Origin: Nostoc sp. NIES-4103
GTDB taxonomy: Bacteria; Cyanobacteriota; Cyanobacteriia; Cyanobacteriales; Nostocaceae
NCBI RefSeq assembly: GCF_002368335.1
Contig: NZ_AP018288.1
Location: forward strand, 2,863,039 to 2,927,038
Direction: 5' to 3'
DNA length: 64,000 nt
The position numbers and the translations under genes are program-made. This document shows, piece after piece, positions 50,771-61,096 of the stretch; positions within the stretch are counted from its first letter, which is position 1, and each line of letters begins with the position of its first letter. The notes beneath the pieces were generated by a model. That model ran no database searches and was not told the DNA's origin. It saw nothing but the letters and a program-made list of their open reading frames with translations.

Positions 50771-52465
50771 TTATTCAGCTCTAAAGACAGATGTGAAAGC
50801 AGATTTAATTGAACCTCCTGCTTCCTTGAGTTTTTGGGCGATGGGTTCCTCACTGTGCAAAAACACACGCGCACAATTTCTTCCTGGTAAACCGGAAATT
50901 GAACCGCCCGGATGAGTTCCAGCACCAGTGAGATATAAGTTATCAATTGGTGTTTTATAGTTAGCTAATTCTGGCAACGGACGGAAGCAAAGCATCTGAT
51001 CTAAGGTCATATCGATGTGGTAATAATTACCCTTATAAGTCCCTAATCGTTCTGCCAATTCAGCTGGACTTTCTACATGACGGGCGATAATTGAATGTTG
51101 CAGATTTGGCGAATACTGTGCCAGTTTATTAATTACTTTGTCTGCAACTTTGTTTTTCAGTTCATCCGTCCAACCCGTACCTTTTAATCCCGTACCTTCT
51201 GCACCAGCAATTTGATAGGGTGCAAAAAACTCTATCCATAATGTATGCTTGCCTTCCGGTGCCATCGATGGATCGAGTGCGGTAGGCATCACCAAATACA
51301 TTGATGGGTCTTCATCAGGAATTTTGCCTAGACTAATTAGACTATGAGCTTGTTCCACATGATTGACGGAATCGGCAATTAAAACAGAACCCATCAAATA
51401 ATTATCTTGGTGATTGTGGTGAACAAAACGCAATGGTTCAGATAAAGCACAATCAATTTTGAGGATGGTTTCATTGTTATTAACGATACGGCGGTCTAAC
51501 CTTTCGCGCAAGTTGCGATCAGCACTATCGACATCGTTACTATCCATCAGTTGCAAAAATAAGCGCTTGGCATCAATACTTGAAATTACACCTTTGTTGG
51601 CACGATATTCTTTACCACCAGCAACCCTCACACCGACAGCTTTACCATTATCAACCAAGACTTTTTCTACCTTTTGGTCGGTAAGGATAGTACCTCCTTG
51701 ACTTTTTACCAGCTTCACCAAAGCTTCGACAAGTCCACCAGTACCGCCACGTGGTCTTGCCATACCGGGATTATGACGCAACATCATCATCATTGCCCCA
51801 AAGGACATGGCTTTTTGTGAGGGAGGGGAACTGAGTTCTGCTGATAGTCGGTTGAGAGGTGCTTTGATAAACTCTGAATCGAAATACTCGTTAATATTAT
51901 CTGTGGCACTGCTGAGTAAGGTACGGAGTAAATCAAGGGTTGTGTTAGAGCCACCTAGCATGGAAAATAAGTCTTGCAGATTATTGAGACTGTAATTACC
52001 AGCAATATCAACAATTGATTTAGGTGGTGCATTAAAAAAAGGAGTAACCGATTGAATAAAGCGTTGCCAAAAGTCCGCATACTCAGCGTATTTTTCAGCA
52101 TCGCGCTGACTGTAACGGGCAATTTCTGCACAAGTCTTTTCTATAGATTTATGGGCTAAAAAATATTTGCCATCTGGATGGGGGCAAAAAACAACTGGAT
52201 CACAGCTAAGATATTCCAAGCCATACTTATGTAGTTCCAATTCCTGGATGACTGGCCCTAAGAAAATGAACAGATGGTTAATCGCACAAGGATTAAATTT
52301 AAAACCAGGCGCTTGTTTAGGCATAAGTTCCTCAGTCGTACAACCACCACCGGGAAGCGATCGCCCTTCCAATAACAAGACGCTGTAACCAGCCTTCAAT
52401 AGGTAGCCTGCACAAACTAAGCCATTATGGCCAGCACCAATAATTACAACGTCATACGCTTCCAT
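50771..52465 (-). CDS. crtO: Beta-carotene ketolase CrtO-type
   Basis: A 564-residue flavoprotein of the CrtI/CrtO family. The FAD motif VVIIGAGHNGLVCAGYLLKA begins at residue 6, followed by LPGGGCTTEELMPKQAPGFK, which is typical for CrtO. The C-terminal signature is LYLTGAGTHPGGSISGLPGR (about 510-530). CrtO adds a keto group to beta-carotene to give echinenone and, in some strains, canthaxanthin. Length fits the family. It is not next to other carotenoid genes; the chlP gene is 1 kb away and divergent. Confidence 0.9.
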   Translation of the reverse strand: MEAYDVVIIGAGHNGLVCAGYLLKAGYSVLLLEGRSLPGGGCTTEELMPKQAPGFKFNPCAINHLFIFLGPVIQELELHKYGLEYLSCDPVVFCPHPDGKYFLAHKSIEKTCAEIARYSQRDAEKYAEYADFWQRFIQSVTPFFNAPPKSIVDIAGNYSLNNLQDLFSMLGGSNTTLDLLRTLLSSATDNINEYFDSEFIKAPLNRLSAELSSPPSQKAMSFGAMMMMLRHNPGMARPRGGTGGLVEALVKLVKSQGGTILTDQKVEKVLVDNGKAVGVRVAGGKEYRANKGVISSIDAKRLFLQLMDSNDVDSADRNLRERLDRRIVNNNETILKIDCALSEPLRFVHHNHQDNYLMGSVLIADSVNHVEQAHSLISLGKIPDEDPSMYLVMPTALDPSMAPEGKHTLWIEFFAPYQIAGAEGTGLKGTGWTDELKNKVADKVINKLAQYSPNLQHSIIARHVESPAELAERLGTYKGNYYHIDMTLDQMLCFRPLPELANYKTPIDNLYLTGAGTHPGGSISGLPGRNCARVFLHSEEPIAQKLKEAGGSIKSAFTSVFRAE

Positions 52466-53454
52466 GACTGCAACGTGGGGAGTAAAGTATATTCCCTGAT
52501 ATTAGAAAGTGCTGAACGTATCTAAATCTTTCGTGGGTTATAAACTGTTTATATATTTAGCAGTAGTAAGCACCTAATCTACGGATATATAATTCATTTC
52601 CGTTTGTGCCACAAAAAAGTTCTGACTCATATTGCGATCGCGGCACATTCAGTAGGATAAACAATAATACCTCTCCATAGAAATTTACCGTGAAATAATT
52701 TTTTCAAGACTTATGTAATTGGTTCCAGATTACTTATTTTGCATTGCTAAAGTTAGCAGTTTAAATACATAATTAGTAGATGTTGTCAATGAGTTTGCCG
52801 CTCATTTAACAAGATTCCAGCAAACTATACAATTAAATGATTTAATTTTTGAAGTTTTTTCACAATAATACCAATTCTCTAAAATTCGGCAACAGATTCA
52901 AACCTCAAATTCCAGACTGTAACTGACCAAACCCTTCGGGCAGGGAACAGGGAACTCTTAACAGGAAACAGCAAAAAACTGCCCGAATATTGGGTTTCAA
53001 GCCCCATTATTTATTTATGAAAAAAAATCAAAATATTTGAAAGGTTCTGGGTGCAAACCACGAAGTTTCAATGCGTCATTGTACAAATCCCCATAATTAA
53101 ATAATGGGGTATCGAACTGTTGCCTGTTGCCCGTTCCCTGTTCCCTTTTAAGAATCTTAATTACGAATTACCCTTCGGGTGACGCTCGCAAGCTCGCTAA
53201 CGCTACGCTAACGGCAGTCCCCCATCGACGGGAACCGCCAAGACGGGGGCTGCCTCACGAATTACGAATTGGTATAACTTGCCATCGCCTTCAACATTAA
53301 ATATCATGACCAATTCCCTATTCCCAGTCTCGCCTTTTGTATCGAAATATTAAGGAATATTGCATTTCTATCAAAACCTGACCGGAGAGCGCGAAATCAG
53401 TCAAAAGTCCGTGATACGATGCTTTCGGTAAATGTGAAGATTGGGAGAAGACCT
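52466..53454. other. Long divergent spacer between crtO and chlP
   Basis: The spacer contains a large imperfect inverted repeat (about 52940-53150, arms GGGAACAGGGAAC / GTTCCCTGTTCCC and CCCCATTATTTA / AAATAATGGGG) and a G+C-rich hairpin unit at 53211-53258. Two TATACCAATTC-like words occur near 52868 and 53265. Both promoters should lie at the outer ends; none is identified. Confidence 0.6.
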
Positions 53455-54675
53455 TTGACACTACGGGTTGCTGTTGTTGGGTCAGGCCCGGCTGGTTCAT
53501 CTGCCGCTGAAACACTGGCAAAAGCTGGGATTGAAACTTACCTGTTTGAGCGGAAACTAGACAATGCCAAGCCCTGTGGGGGAGCAATTCCCCTGTGTAT
53601 GGTAAGTGAGTTTGACTTACCGCCAGAGATTATTGACCGCCAGGTACGGAAGATGAAAATGATTTCACCTTCCAATCGTGAGGTTGATATCAATCTGGTA
53701 AACAAAGAAGAATATATAGGAATGTGCCGCCGTGAGGTGCTGGATGGCTTTCTGCGGAATCGCGCGGCAAAATTAGGTGCAACACTAATTAATGCTACCG
53801 TTCATAAACTCGATATACCGACAAACAACACCGACCCTTATACCATCCATTACGTTGACCACACAGAAGGTGGGCCACAGGGCATTACTAAAACCCTGAA
53901 AGTGGATTTAATTATTGGGGCGGATGGGGCTAATTCCCGCATTGCTAAAGAAATGGATGCAGGGGATTATAATTATGCGATCGCTTTCCAAGAACGCATT
54001 CGTCTTCCCGAAGACAAAATGGCATATTACAACGACCTTGCCGAAATGTACGTAGGCAATGACGTTTCTACTGACTTCTACGCTTGGGTGTTCCCCAAAT
54101 ATGACCACGTAGCTGTAGGTACTGGGACAATGCACGTCCATAAGGCCAGTATCAAACAGTTGCAAGCTGGTATCCGCGCCCGCGCTAGTGAAAAACTGGC
54201 AGGCGGTAAAATCATCAAAGTAGAAGCACACCCCATCCCCGAACATCCCCGTCCTCGCCGCGTAGTCGGTCGCATAGCTTTGGTCGGAGATGCTGCTGGC
54301 TATGTTACCAAATCTTCTGGTGAAGGCATTTACTTTGCTGCCAAGTCTGGGCGCATGTGTGCTGAAACCATCGTGGAAATGTCCAACAGTGGTAGTCGCA
54401 TTCCCACAGAAAACGACCTGAAAGTTTACCTGAAGCGTTGGGATAAAAAATACGGACTCACCTACAAAGTGCTGGATATTTTGCAGAGTGTCTTCTATCG
54501 TTCAGATGCTACCCGTGAAGCCTTTGTAGAGATGTGCGCTGACCTTGATGTGCAGCGGCTAACATTCGATAGCTATCTGTATAAGACAGTTGTCCCCGCT
54601 AACCCCATCACTCAACTAAAAATTACTGCCAAGACTATTGGTAGTCTAATTCGCGGTAACGCCTTAGCTCCTTAA
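53455..54675 (+). CDS. chlP: Geranylgeranyl reductase ChlP
   Basis: A 406-residue FAD-dependent reductase from the TTG at 53455, preferred because it gives the family start (M)TLRVAVVGSGPAG and has GGAGAAG five bases before; an ATG at 53419 would add 12 residues. It reduces the geranylgeranyl tail of chlorophyll and tocopherol to phytyl. FAD motif VAVVGSGPAGSSAAETLAKA, then NAKPCGGAIPLCMVSEFDLP and IALVGDAAGYVTKSSGEGIY. The C-terminus ends with the conserved NPITQLKITAKTIGSLIRGN. Divergent from crtO. Confidence 0.96.
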   Translation: MTLRVAVVGSGPAGSSAAETLAKAGIETYLFERKLDNAKPCGGAIPLCMVSEFDLPPEIIDRQVRKMKMISPSNREVDINLVNKEEYIGMCRREVLDGFLRNRAAKLGATLINATVHKLDIPTNNTDPYTIHYVDHTEGGPQGITKTLKVDLIIGADGANSRIAKEMDAGDYNYAIAFQERIRLPEDKMAYYNDLAEMYVGNDVSTDFYAWVFPKYDHVAVGTGTMHVHKASIKQLQAGIRARASEKLAGGKIIKVEAHPIPEHPRPRRVVGRIALVGDAAGYVTKSSGEGIYFAAKSGRMCAETIVEMSNSGSRIPTENDLKVYLKRWDKKYGLTYKVLDILQSVFYRSDATREAFVEMCADLDVQRLTFDSYLYKTVVPANPITQLKITAKTIGSLIRGNALAP

Positions 54676-55650
54676 TAAGAGTAAAATCAGGCTTAACAAC
54701 AGCAGAGGAGAAGGGGAGTAGATAATTCTAAATTTAAAATTAATAATTTTGAATTAGGGATTAATTTACTTCTGTTCTCCTCTCATATTTTGGAGTAGCT
54801 GAAATTAACCATAATTTGATGAAAAGCAAATTTATGAGATTGACCTAGAGGCAATTCATGAATTGCCTCTAGGTTAATCATAATTACAATCAGCAACGGC
54901 AAACTGATCGTCTACTGACAGTCATTAGTCAGCAGATTCAGCTTTTTTTGCTAAGAGAGAAAATATTATACTGATCTTGAACCTGAGAAAAAATCATAGT
55001 TTGTGCGATCGCATTTTTGCCAATTTCCTCCATTATGCGATCGCTAATTTTTAATTTTGCCAAGCTGTACTACTCATTCCTAGCGGTATGCATGTCATTC
55101 TGTAGGCTTCCCCTAGACACTCAAACAGCATCTTTTCGTAGAGTAGGGTATGCCCACAGATTAGACAGCCAAGCACAGTTGAGATGTATAGTCGAGCAGA
55201 GTGCAGCTTGCCATAAATACACAGAGGCAGATTTTCGTAGAGTGGGGTAGAACCTACCCTGATGTTTTTGCTACACTGCATCTAACTCACCATGACCATG
55301 ACAATACTATACCTCTTGCAAAAGTCCTTCTTAGCGTTCTTTTCTTTGCGTCTACCCTGCGGGAACGCCTGACGGCGAATGCGCCTTTGCGCGAGACAAA
55401 AAAAGATTTATGCAAGAAGTCTACTGACTAATGAACTCTAGTACAGCGTGGCAGAAATAATTATCCAGTGGAAAAAGCTTAAAAGCTTACTGTACAAACT
55501 TTCTTACCTTCTGCCTCGAAAGAGTCATGAGTGGTGAGTACTGAGTGTGGAGTTAGCAGTGCTTCCCTTGCTTTGCTGCTGCTCTGCTCCCCTGCCCTTT
55601 ATCATACTTGGTGGTGTACGAAGTTCACAGGGACTACTTCCTGCCTGCTT
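54676..55650. other. Spacer after chlP with a palindrome and a repeat pair
   Basis: The perfect palindrome at 54843-54874 lies 168 bases after chlP. At 55304-55424 an imperfect inverted pair (CTCTTGCAAAAGTCCTTCTT and complement of GACTTCTTGCATAAATCTTT) encloses G+C-rich DNA, another possible MITE. A short direct repeat TTTTCGTAGAGT occurs at about 55132 and 55232. No gene is supported. Confidence 0.55.
54843..54874. promoter_or_regulatory. Perfect 32-bp palindrome after chlP
   Basis: ACCTAGAGGCAATTCA followed by its exact complement, without loop, 168 bases beyond the chlP stop. It could act as a transcription end when single-stranded, or bind protein as a duplex. Confidence 0.45.
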
Positions 55651-56394
55651 TCACTCAACTGCTGAGGTTGAAACCCCCTCAGTTGATGGAGGCACGCTGG
55701 GCAATTCAAGACAGTATCCTGCACCATACACTGTCTTGATGTAGCGGGGGTGTCGGGGATCTGGTTCTAACTTGGTTCTCAAGTGTCGGATATGGACTCG
55801 AATCGTTTCGATGTCATCATCTGGATCGTAACCCCAAACTTCTCTGAGGATTTCGCTAGGGGAAACTGTCTGACCGTGGCGTTGCAGCAAACAGTGAAGT
55901 AGCTCAAACTCCAAGTGAGTCAGTTTCACAGTTTCACCAAACCATATGGCTTCAAACCTTTCGGGAACAAGGGTCAGCGGCCCATAGTTCAAAATCTCAC
56001 TGTGCTTTGCTGCTTGAGGAATGCGGTCAGTACGCCGCAATAATGCCCGTACCCGCGCCAGCATTTCTTCAACTTCAAAGGGCTTGGTAAGGTAGTCGTC
56101 TGCTCCAGCATTGAAGCCTTCTACCTTATCCTGAGTTTGGCTTAAAGCCGTCAACATTAACACGGGAATCTCAGCTGTTCGCTCATCCCGGCGTAGGCGT
56201 TGGCAAACTGTAAATCCATCAACTCTCGGTAACATCAGGTCAAGCATAATCAAGTCAGGTTGTAGCTGGAGTGCTAGAGCCTGACCTTTGATACCATCTT
56301 CAGCTTGGCTGACATCGTAGCCAGCCATTTCCAAGTTGACGGCAACTAGTTCTGAAATTGCTGGGTCATCGTCTATGACAAGAATCCTCGGCAT
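55651..56394 (-). CDS. rpaA: OmpR-type response regulator RpaA
   Basis: A 247-residue regulator with receiver (about 1-120, phospho-acceptor D within LIMLDLMLPRVDG, then LTALSQ and LTKPFEVEE) and winged-helix DNA-binding domain (about 145-235, LTHLEFELLHCLLQRHGQTV and ETIRVHIRHLRTKLE, YIKTVYGAGYCLE). The RVDGFTVCQRLRRDERTAEI segment and TDRIPQAAKHSEILNYGPLT match RpaA, the output regulator of the KaiABC clock via kinase SasA, rather than RpaB. It drives dusk-phase transcription. The last 12 residues (SVPPSTEGVSTS) are variable. Stands alone. Confidence 0.88.
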   Translation of the reverse strand: MPRILVIDDDPAISELVAVNLEMAGYDVSQAEDGIKGQALALQLQPDLIMLDLMLPRVDGFTVCQRLRRDERTAEIPVLMLTALSQTQDKVEGFNAGADDYLTKPFEVEEMLARVRALLRRTDRIPQAAKHSEILNYGPLTLVPERFEAIWFGETVKLTHLEFELLHCLLQRHGQTVSPSEILREVWGYDPDDDIETIRVHIRHLRTKLEPDPRHPRYIKTVYGAGYCLELPSVPPSTEGVSTSAVE

Positions 56395-56969
56395 TCTTAA
56401 AAAATTATTACTACTTATTAAGGATAAATAAGAACCTTTGGGAAATACAAAGATTGCTGTATTGATTATAAAAAAGATTTTAAATTTAACATAAAAATTA
56501 AAACTGAAGGAGTGAAATCACAACTAAACTACACGAAATTCCAAACATGATGTGTTATGGCCCCTACAATCCGTCCCGATTTTTGCAAAATGGTGTGGCA
56601 ATGACTGTCTACACTGCTTTGTCAAGAAGACGTGATTGGCAAAGAACAACTGCACATCTAGAGCCGCCCTATCATAAAACAATTTTTATAAGGTAGGCAA
56701 GTTGTGCCTATTTTCGCATAAATGCTCATACAGGCGCTCTAGATCAACAATGGTTTTTAACCCTGCTGGGACGTAAAGTACACGCTCTTTGGATATGCTG
56801 TGGTGTTATTTGACAGGTGTACTTATGGCAAAACAGCTAAATTGTTACTAAATTACAGGGGACGTACTTGCAAGTACGTCCCCTAAAAATTCTAGGCAGT
56901 TCTAGCCCTTGAGATTGCTTGCTCCTGACGGTAAAAGTTAAGCTAGATTTAACCCTTCAGGTTTACTAT
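56395..56969. other. Spacer upstream of rpaA with a perfect palindrome
   Basis: A+T-rich spacer that must contain the rpaA promoter. The palindrome at 56857-56884 lies 85 bases after the stop of the next gene upstream (PEP-CTERM protein). Nothing else stands out. Confidence 0.5.
56857..56884. promoter_or_regulatory. Perfect 28-bp palindrome
   Basis: AGGGGACGTACTTG followed by its exact complement, without loop, between the PEP-CTERM gene (stop 56970) and rpaA (start 56394). It could end transcription of the former. Confidence 0.45.
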
Positions 56970-57584
56970 CTAGCTAGATACTGGCTTTTTCTTCAAGAAT
57001 CTACTCAAAGAACCGGCTACCAACAGTCCTAAAATTGCTCCAGGTTCAGGAACAGCAATGGCTGTCAATTGACCCCCAAGATCCAACCGACAGTTTGGGT
57101 ATGTGTCACAGACTTCTGGTGAAAGATCATCTTTCAAGAATATCTGAGCCGTGGGCAATCCTTGATCAGGATTTTGGTAAGTGTAGAAAGATAAGCCTGT
57201 CACATCTGTTGCAAAGTCAATTCCCAAATCAAAGCCAACAGAAGTGTCAAAATTACCTGTTTGTAAAACGGTCTTTGTCACTGTATCGAAGTTGAAATTG
57301 AAACTACTGCTTGGATTGGGAAAATCGTAATTGAATTTTTGCAACAAAGTGCCTTCTGGGTTGAAGAAGGAAATGGTGAATCTAGTCAGATCATCCTTGG
57401 TGACGATGTTTCCTAAGAAATTATCGTTATAGCTGAAATTACCTTTAGCAGAATAACCTTGATCTCCTATCCAATCAAGGTCAAAAGAAGCAGCATCAGC
57501 ACTGGGAACGTTAACTAAAGTAGCTATAGAGGTAACAGCAGCTACAGCTACAGTAGCTTTTATTTGGTTACAAATGCTTTTCAT
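56970..57584 (-). CDS. PEP-CTERM surface protein
   Basis: A 204-residue secreted protein. The signal peptide (ATVAVAAVTSIATLVNVPSADA) begins near residue 9. The body is rich in Asn, Asp, Phe and Thr, with strand-like repeats. The C-terminus has AVPEPGAILGLLVAGSLSRF and then KKK, a textbook PEP-CTERM signal cut by an exosortase and anchored at the surface. The GFDLGIDFATDVTGLSFYTY segment is shared with the large protein at 32410. No exosortase gene is in the window. Confidence 0.85.
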   Translation of the reverse strand: MKSICNQIKATVAVAAVTSIATLVNVPSADAASFDLDWIGDQGYSAKGNFSYNDNFLGNIVTKDDLTRFTISFFNPEGTLLQKFNYDFPNPSSSFNFNFDTVTKTVLQTGNFDTSVGFDLGIDFATDVTGLSFYTYQNPDQGLPTAQIFLKDDLSPEVCDTYPNCRLDLGGQLTAIAVPEPGAILGLLVAGSLSRFLKKKPVSS

Positions 57585-58759
57585 TTTCTTGATATCAGCA
57601 ATAGATTGTAATGTTGTTGTAGTTGTCAGAAAACTTTTGCTTCCAGCAGTTCACACAAAGGTAAACTACGGGTATAGCAATGCCAAAAAGCAAATATTTT
57701 AGCATTGAGAATTTGGGACTTAGACAAGTGAATTTATGTACCTAAATAGGGACATAAAAAGCAATATCAGCCTATACAAATAGACTTACTACTCTGACAC
57801 CAGAGGCTAAAACATCTGGGTATTAAGATAACAATTGGTTTTGTCTGATTTGATTAATTTGTCAAACACCTTCGGGGAGATTGTATCACTATATTCCATT
57901 TCATATTTAGAGTTTATATCTATTTTTATAAATTCCTAAATAATGCATTTTCTATTTAAATTAATTATATTAATATGATTTAAATAAATCTTTAAGTAGT
58001 CTTAACTAAATGTTCTCTGAGTCGCAAATCACAACATTTTTTTGCTTACCTTGAAAGCTGATTTAGGACTATAAAATCTCGAAAATACAATATTTTATCC
58101 AGTTAATAGTCTTATTTTGGCGTGAATTCTGCCTTGTTATCTAAGAGGATGTTTGAAAAGTCGAAAAGTATACTAAGAACCCCTCTCCAAACCTCTCTCC
58201 GTTTCGGGGAGAGGCTTTGAAACCCCCATTCCCTCGTAGGGAACTCGGGGCCCCCATTAAATTAGGGCTTAGCCCTAATTTAATGGGGATTAGGGTCAGG
58301 GGGGCTTGGGGGGTTAGGTTTTTAAGATTTTGATGTTAGCAATGATACTTTTCAAACAACCTCTAACGAAATAGCAACTAAAAATTCATATTTTATTTGT
58401 AATCCTTCACTTTACCAAAGTTGAAACATTCTCATGATGTGGCAATATTTACAACAAACCGCCTTTTAAGCGTCTATACAATTGGAGCCTCAAACGCCAA
58501 TCACGTAAGTCTAGTTTTAACTCTCAAAATTACAGCAAAACTAACTTAACCTGACTTTGTAGACTTCTTGATATGGCTCTAAGCTCAAGCCTGTGGGCTG
58601 ATTTGAGCCATACGTTTACTATAAAAACTACCTTTTTGATGAAAAATTTTTAAAAAATTTATCTTCAATAAACTAACTCTAAGTTAAATAAAGCATTACC
58701 CAAACTTAATCAAAGCCAAATACTTTCTCCCTAGCATTTCAAGTAACCAAAATATCCTG
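57585..58759. other. Long spacer with a MITE-like element
   Basis: About 1.2 kb between divergent genes. Apart from the element at 58145-58363 it is strongly A+T-rich. No ORF of interest. The last 400 bases should hold the PhoX-like gene promoter; no Pho-box is assigned with confidence. Confidence 0.55.
58145..58363. mobile_element. MITE-like element, family C
   Basis: A 219-bp element with ends GAGGATGTTTGAAAAGT and the complement of GAGGTTGTTTGAAAAGT, flanked on both sides by TAA as a probable target duplication. The inside holds a hairpin with an 18-bp stem (CCCCATTAAATTAGGGCT and complement). No ORF. Confidence 0.75.
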
Positions 58760-60058
58760 ATGAAAGTATCACGACGTAAATTTTTTACATTAGCAGGTGC
58801 AAGTGCTGCCGGTACCTTGATGGTATCTCCTTTAGAAGCTCTTTATGCTAGGAAAGCCAGTGGTCAATCTGTATCTGGTAGTGGGTACGGAACACTTCTA
58901 CCAGATCCTAATGGCTTGTTAGATTTACCAGCAGGATTTCAGTATCAAGCTTTTTCTCGTACAGGTGACATCATGGCGGATGGCAATCCAGTACCAAGTA
59001 ATCATGATGGTATGGCAGCTTTCCTTGGCCCCAGAAACACAATAATTCTGGTTCGTAATCATGAACTTGGGACTGGTTTAACTGGTTCACGAGTACAAGT
59101 GCCAAATCCCTACGATCCTATTGCCAGAGGAGGCACTACAACTTTGGTTGTTGGCTCCAATCGTCGTTTGATTAAAGACTTTGCTTCTCTCGGTGGAACC
59201 ATCCGTAACTGTGCGGGTGGCCCGACTCCTTGGGGATCATGGATTAGCTGTGAAGAAGATGTAACTATACCGACTGCAAGTAATGGAGTTACGCAGTTAC
59301 ACGGTTATAATTTTGAGGTTCCAGCGAGTGCAACCTCTCCTGTAAATCCAGTGCCTCTAATTGCCATGGGTCGATTTAATCATGAAGCTGTGGCAGTAGA
59401 TCCCAAGACTGGATATGTTTATCAGACTGAAGATCGAGGAGATAGTCTCTTCTATCGTTTTATCCCTAAAGTGCCTGGAAAGTTACAACAAGGAGGCACT
59501 CTTCAAGCTTTGAGGATTATAGGTAGACCTGAAGTCAACACTTCAAATAGTGGTTTTGTGCGGGGACAGAAATTGGCTGTAGATTGGGTGGATATTCCAC
59601 AGCCAAACCCGACCACTGAGGATAATGTCAGATTCCAAGGTCGTGAACTGGGTGCTGCTTTGTTTGCTCGTGGGGAAGGCATCTGGTATAGCAACGGTGA
59701 ATTTTACTTTTGCTGTACAAGTGGTGGTGCCATAGGGCGTGGTCAAGTCTGGCGCTATATTCCCGCTGACGAGACCATTGACCTGTTTGTTGAGTCTACA
59801 TCTAGAGAAGAACTCGATGCTCCAGACAATGTAGTTGTAGCACCTTTTGGCGATCTCATCCTCTGCGAAGATGGAGGGGGTGATAATTTCTTGGTTGGTG
59901 TGACTCCCAATGGTGAAATCTATCAATTTGCACGTAATGCTCTCCAGAGTGGTGAGTTTGCTGGGGCTTGTTTCTCACCTGATGGTCGGACTTTGTTTGT
60001 AAACATCCAAAGCCCTGGTATTACTTTCGCAATTTGGGGCCCTTGGAATAGGTCATAG
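58760..60058 (+). CDS. PhoX-like (DUF839) phosphatase, Tat-exported
   Basis: A 432-residue protein. The start MKVSRRKFFTLAGASAAGTL is a twin-arginine signal, so the folded enzyme is exported. The body fits the DUF839/PhoX group: GMAAFLGPRNTIILVRNHE, TPWGSWISCEED, GRFNHEAVAVDPKTGYVYQTED and LDAPDNVVVAPFGDLILCED (each given in part). PhoX enzymes are calcium-dependent alkaline phosphatases. This version is shorter than typical PhoX and may have another substrate. It stands alone. Confidence 0.85.
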   Translation: MKVSRRKFFTLAGASAAGTLMVSPLEALYARKASGQSVSGSGYGTLLPDPNGLLDLPAGFQYQAFSRTGDIMADGNPVPSNHDGMAAFLGPRNTIILVRNHELGTGLTGSRVQVPNPYDPIARGGTTTLVVGSNRRLIKDFASLGGTIRNCAGGPTPWGSWISCEEDVTIPTASNGVTQLHGYNFEVPASATSPVNPVPLIAMGRFNHEAVAVDPKTGYVYQTEDRGDSLFYRFIPKVPGKLQQGGTLQALRIIGRPEVNTSNSGFVRGQKLAVDWVDIPQPNPTTEDNVRFQGRELGAALFARGEGIWYSNGEFYFCCTSGGAIGRGQVWRYIPADETIDLFVESTSREELDAPDNVVVAPFGDLILCEDGGGDNFLVGVTPNGEIYQFARNALQSGEFAGACFSPDGRTLFVNIQSPGITFAIWGPWNRS

Positions 60059-60409
60059 AAACTGATATCAAGTTGTAACAATAATAATGAACAAAAGGCG
60101 ATCGCTTTGATGCTGCTTTCAACAAATGCGATCGCAGCTGTAAAGGCATACAGTAGGGGCGTACATCTGTCATTGGTGTCAACTTAAGCTCTAATGCTTA
60201 ACCCACAGTCGTTTTACCCCACCCCCAACCCCTCCCCTTACCAAGGGGAGGGGCGGTTTTGGCTTTAGACAAAACCGGGGTGGGGTGACGCGGATCGTGA
60301 TGGTAAACGAATAAATTCATTCATCAAGTCTTCACAAGGGTTTCACGTTAAATTGACACCTATGTACATCTGTACGCCCCTACGATATCAGGTATTTCGT
60401 GAAATAATA
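60059..60409. other. Spacer occupied by a family A element
   Basis: About two thirds of this gap is the element at 60153-60383. Two HIP1-like GCGATCGC words precede it. No gene. Confidence 0.6.
60153..60383. mobile_element. MITE-like element, family A, copy 2
   Basis: A 231-bp copy with ends GTAGGGGCGTACATCTGT and complement. The interior is the reverse of copy 1 (for example CACAAGGGTTTCACGTTAAA near its right end). Core hairpin CCTCCCCTTACC / AAGGGGAGG. Confidence 0.75.
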
Positions 60410-60988
60410 TTACTTCACGGGTGGTAACATTTCTAAAACTGCAATATTTAAATCAGGGAAATCTAAAGGTGAAATAGTCCCATCTTCTGGCAAAACTACT
60501 TTGCTTTGATAACCATCCTGAGTTGGTTCTCGAAAGACGTGCAATTGACGATTAACGACATCTAGCACCCAATAATCTTTAATTCTCGCTTTGGAGTAAG
60601 CTTTAGCTTTGGTTTCGCAGTCTAGTTTCAGGCTGCTATCTGCTACCTCAATAATCAGATAAACTTCAGGCGGGGTAGGATGGTGGTCTGCGTAGTCCAG
60701 TGGGTCTACTTTAACCACAGCAATATCCGGTTCTGGTTCAGACCGTTCATTTAACTTTATTGGGTCTTGAATGGATACCCACGCCCGATTTCCTAAACGG
60801 TTTTGTAGTAAGTAATTGATTCTACCCACTGCTGACCGATGGGCTGTTCCTTTGGGACTCATCCAGATTATCTGTCCTTCTAGCAGTTCCACTCGTTCAT
60901 CTGCACCAAAAATCCCAGCCTCGGCCATCCGGTGGTATTCCTCAACTGTCCACAGGCGAAGTTTTAAAGTTGTGTCTGTGTTCTGCAT
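60410..60988 (-). CDS. Uma2/DUF820 family putative endonuclease
   Basis: A 192-residue protein from the ATG at 60988; a TTG ten codons upstream is less likely. It has the DUF820/Uma2 core: LWTVEEYHRMAEAGIFGADE, VELLEGQIIWMSPKGTAHRS, then EPDIAVV and VYLIIEVADSSLKLD, an E-V-like PD-(D/E)XK site. These are very numerous in cyanobacteria and of unknown function. It may belong to mobile or defence genes. The neighbouring HAD gene lies upstream on the same strand. Confidence 0.9.
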   Translation of the reverse strand: MQNTDTTLKLRLWTVEEYHRMAEAGIFGADERVELLEGQIIWMSPKGTAHRSAVGRINYLLQNRLGNRAWVSIQDPIKLNERSEPEPDIAVVKVDPLDYADHHPTPPEVYLIIEVADSSLKLDCETKAKAYSKARIKDYWVLDVVNRQLHVFREPTQDGYQSKVVLPEDGTISPLDFPDLNIAVLEMLPPVK

Positions 60989-61096
60989 GGGTTTTAGCAA
61001 TGCGAGGGTTGCTGGCAATGACTTCTATGGTAGCAGCATGAAGACTTGTAATAGTGGTTGACGGATGACTGATGACTGTGTATTGGAATTACGGAA

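Noticed and set aside
55017..55250. 77-codon plus-strand ORF after chlP
   Set aside because: It contains two copies of a direct repeat translated as SFRRVG and DFRRVG, with no family support.
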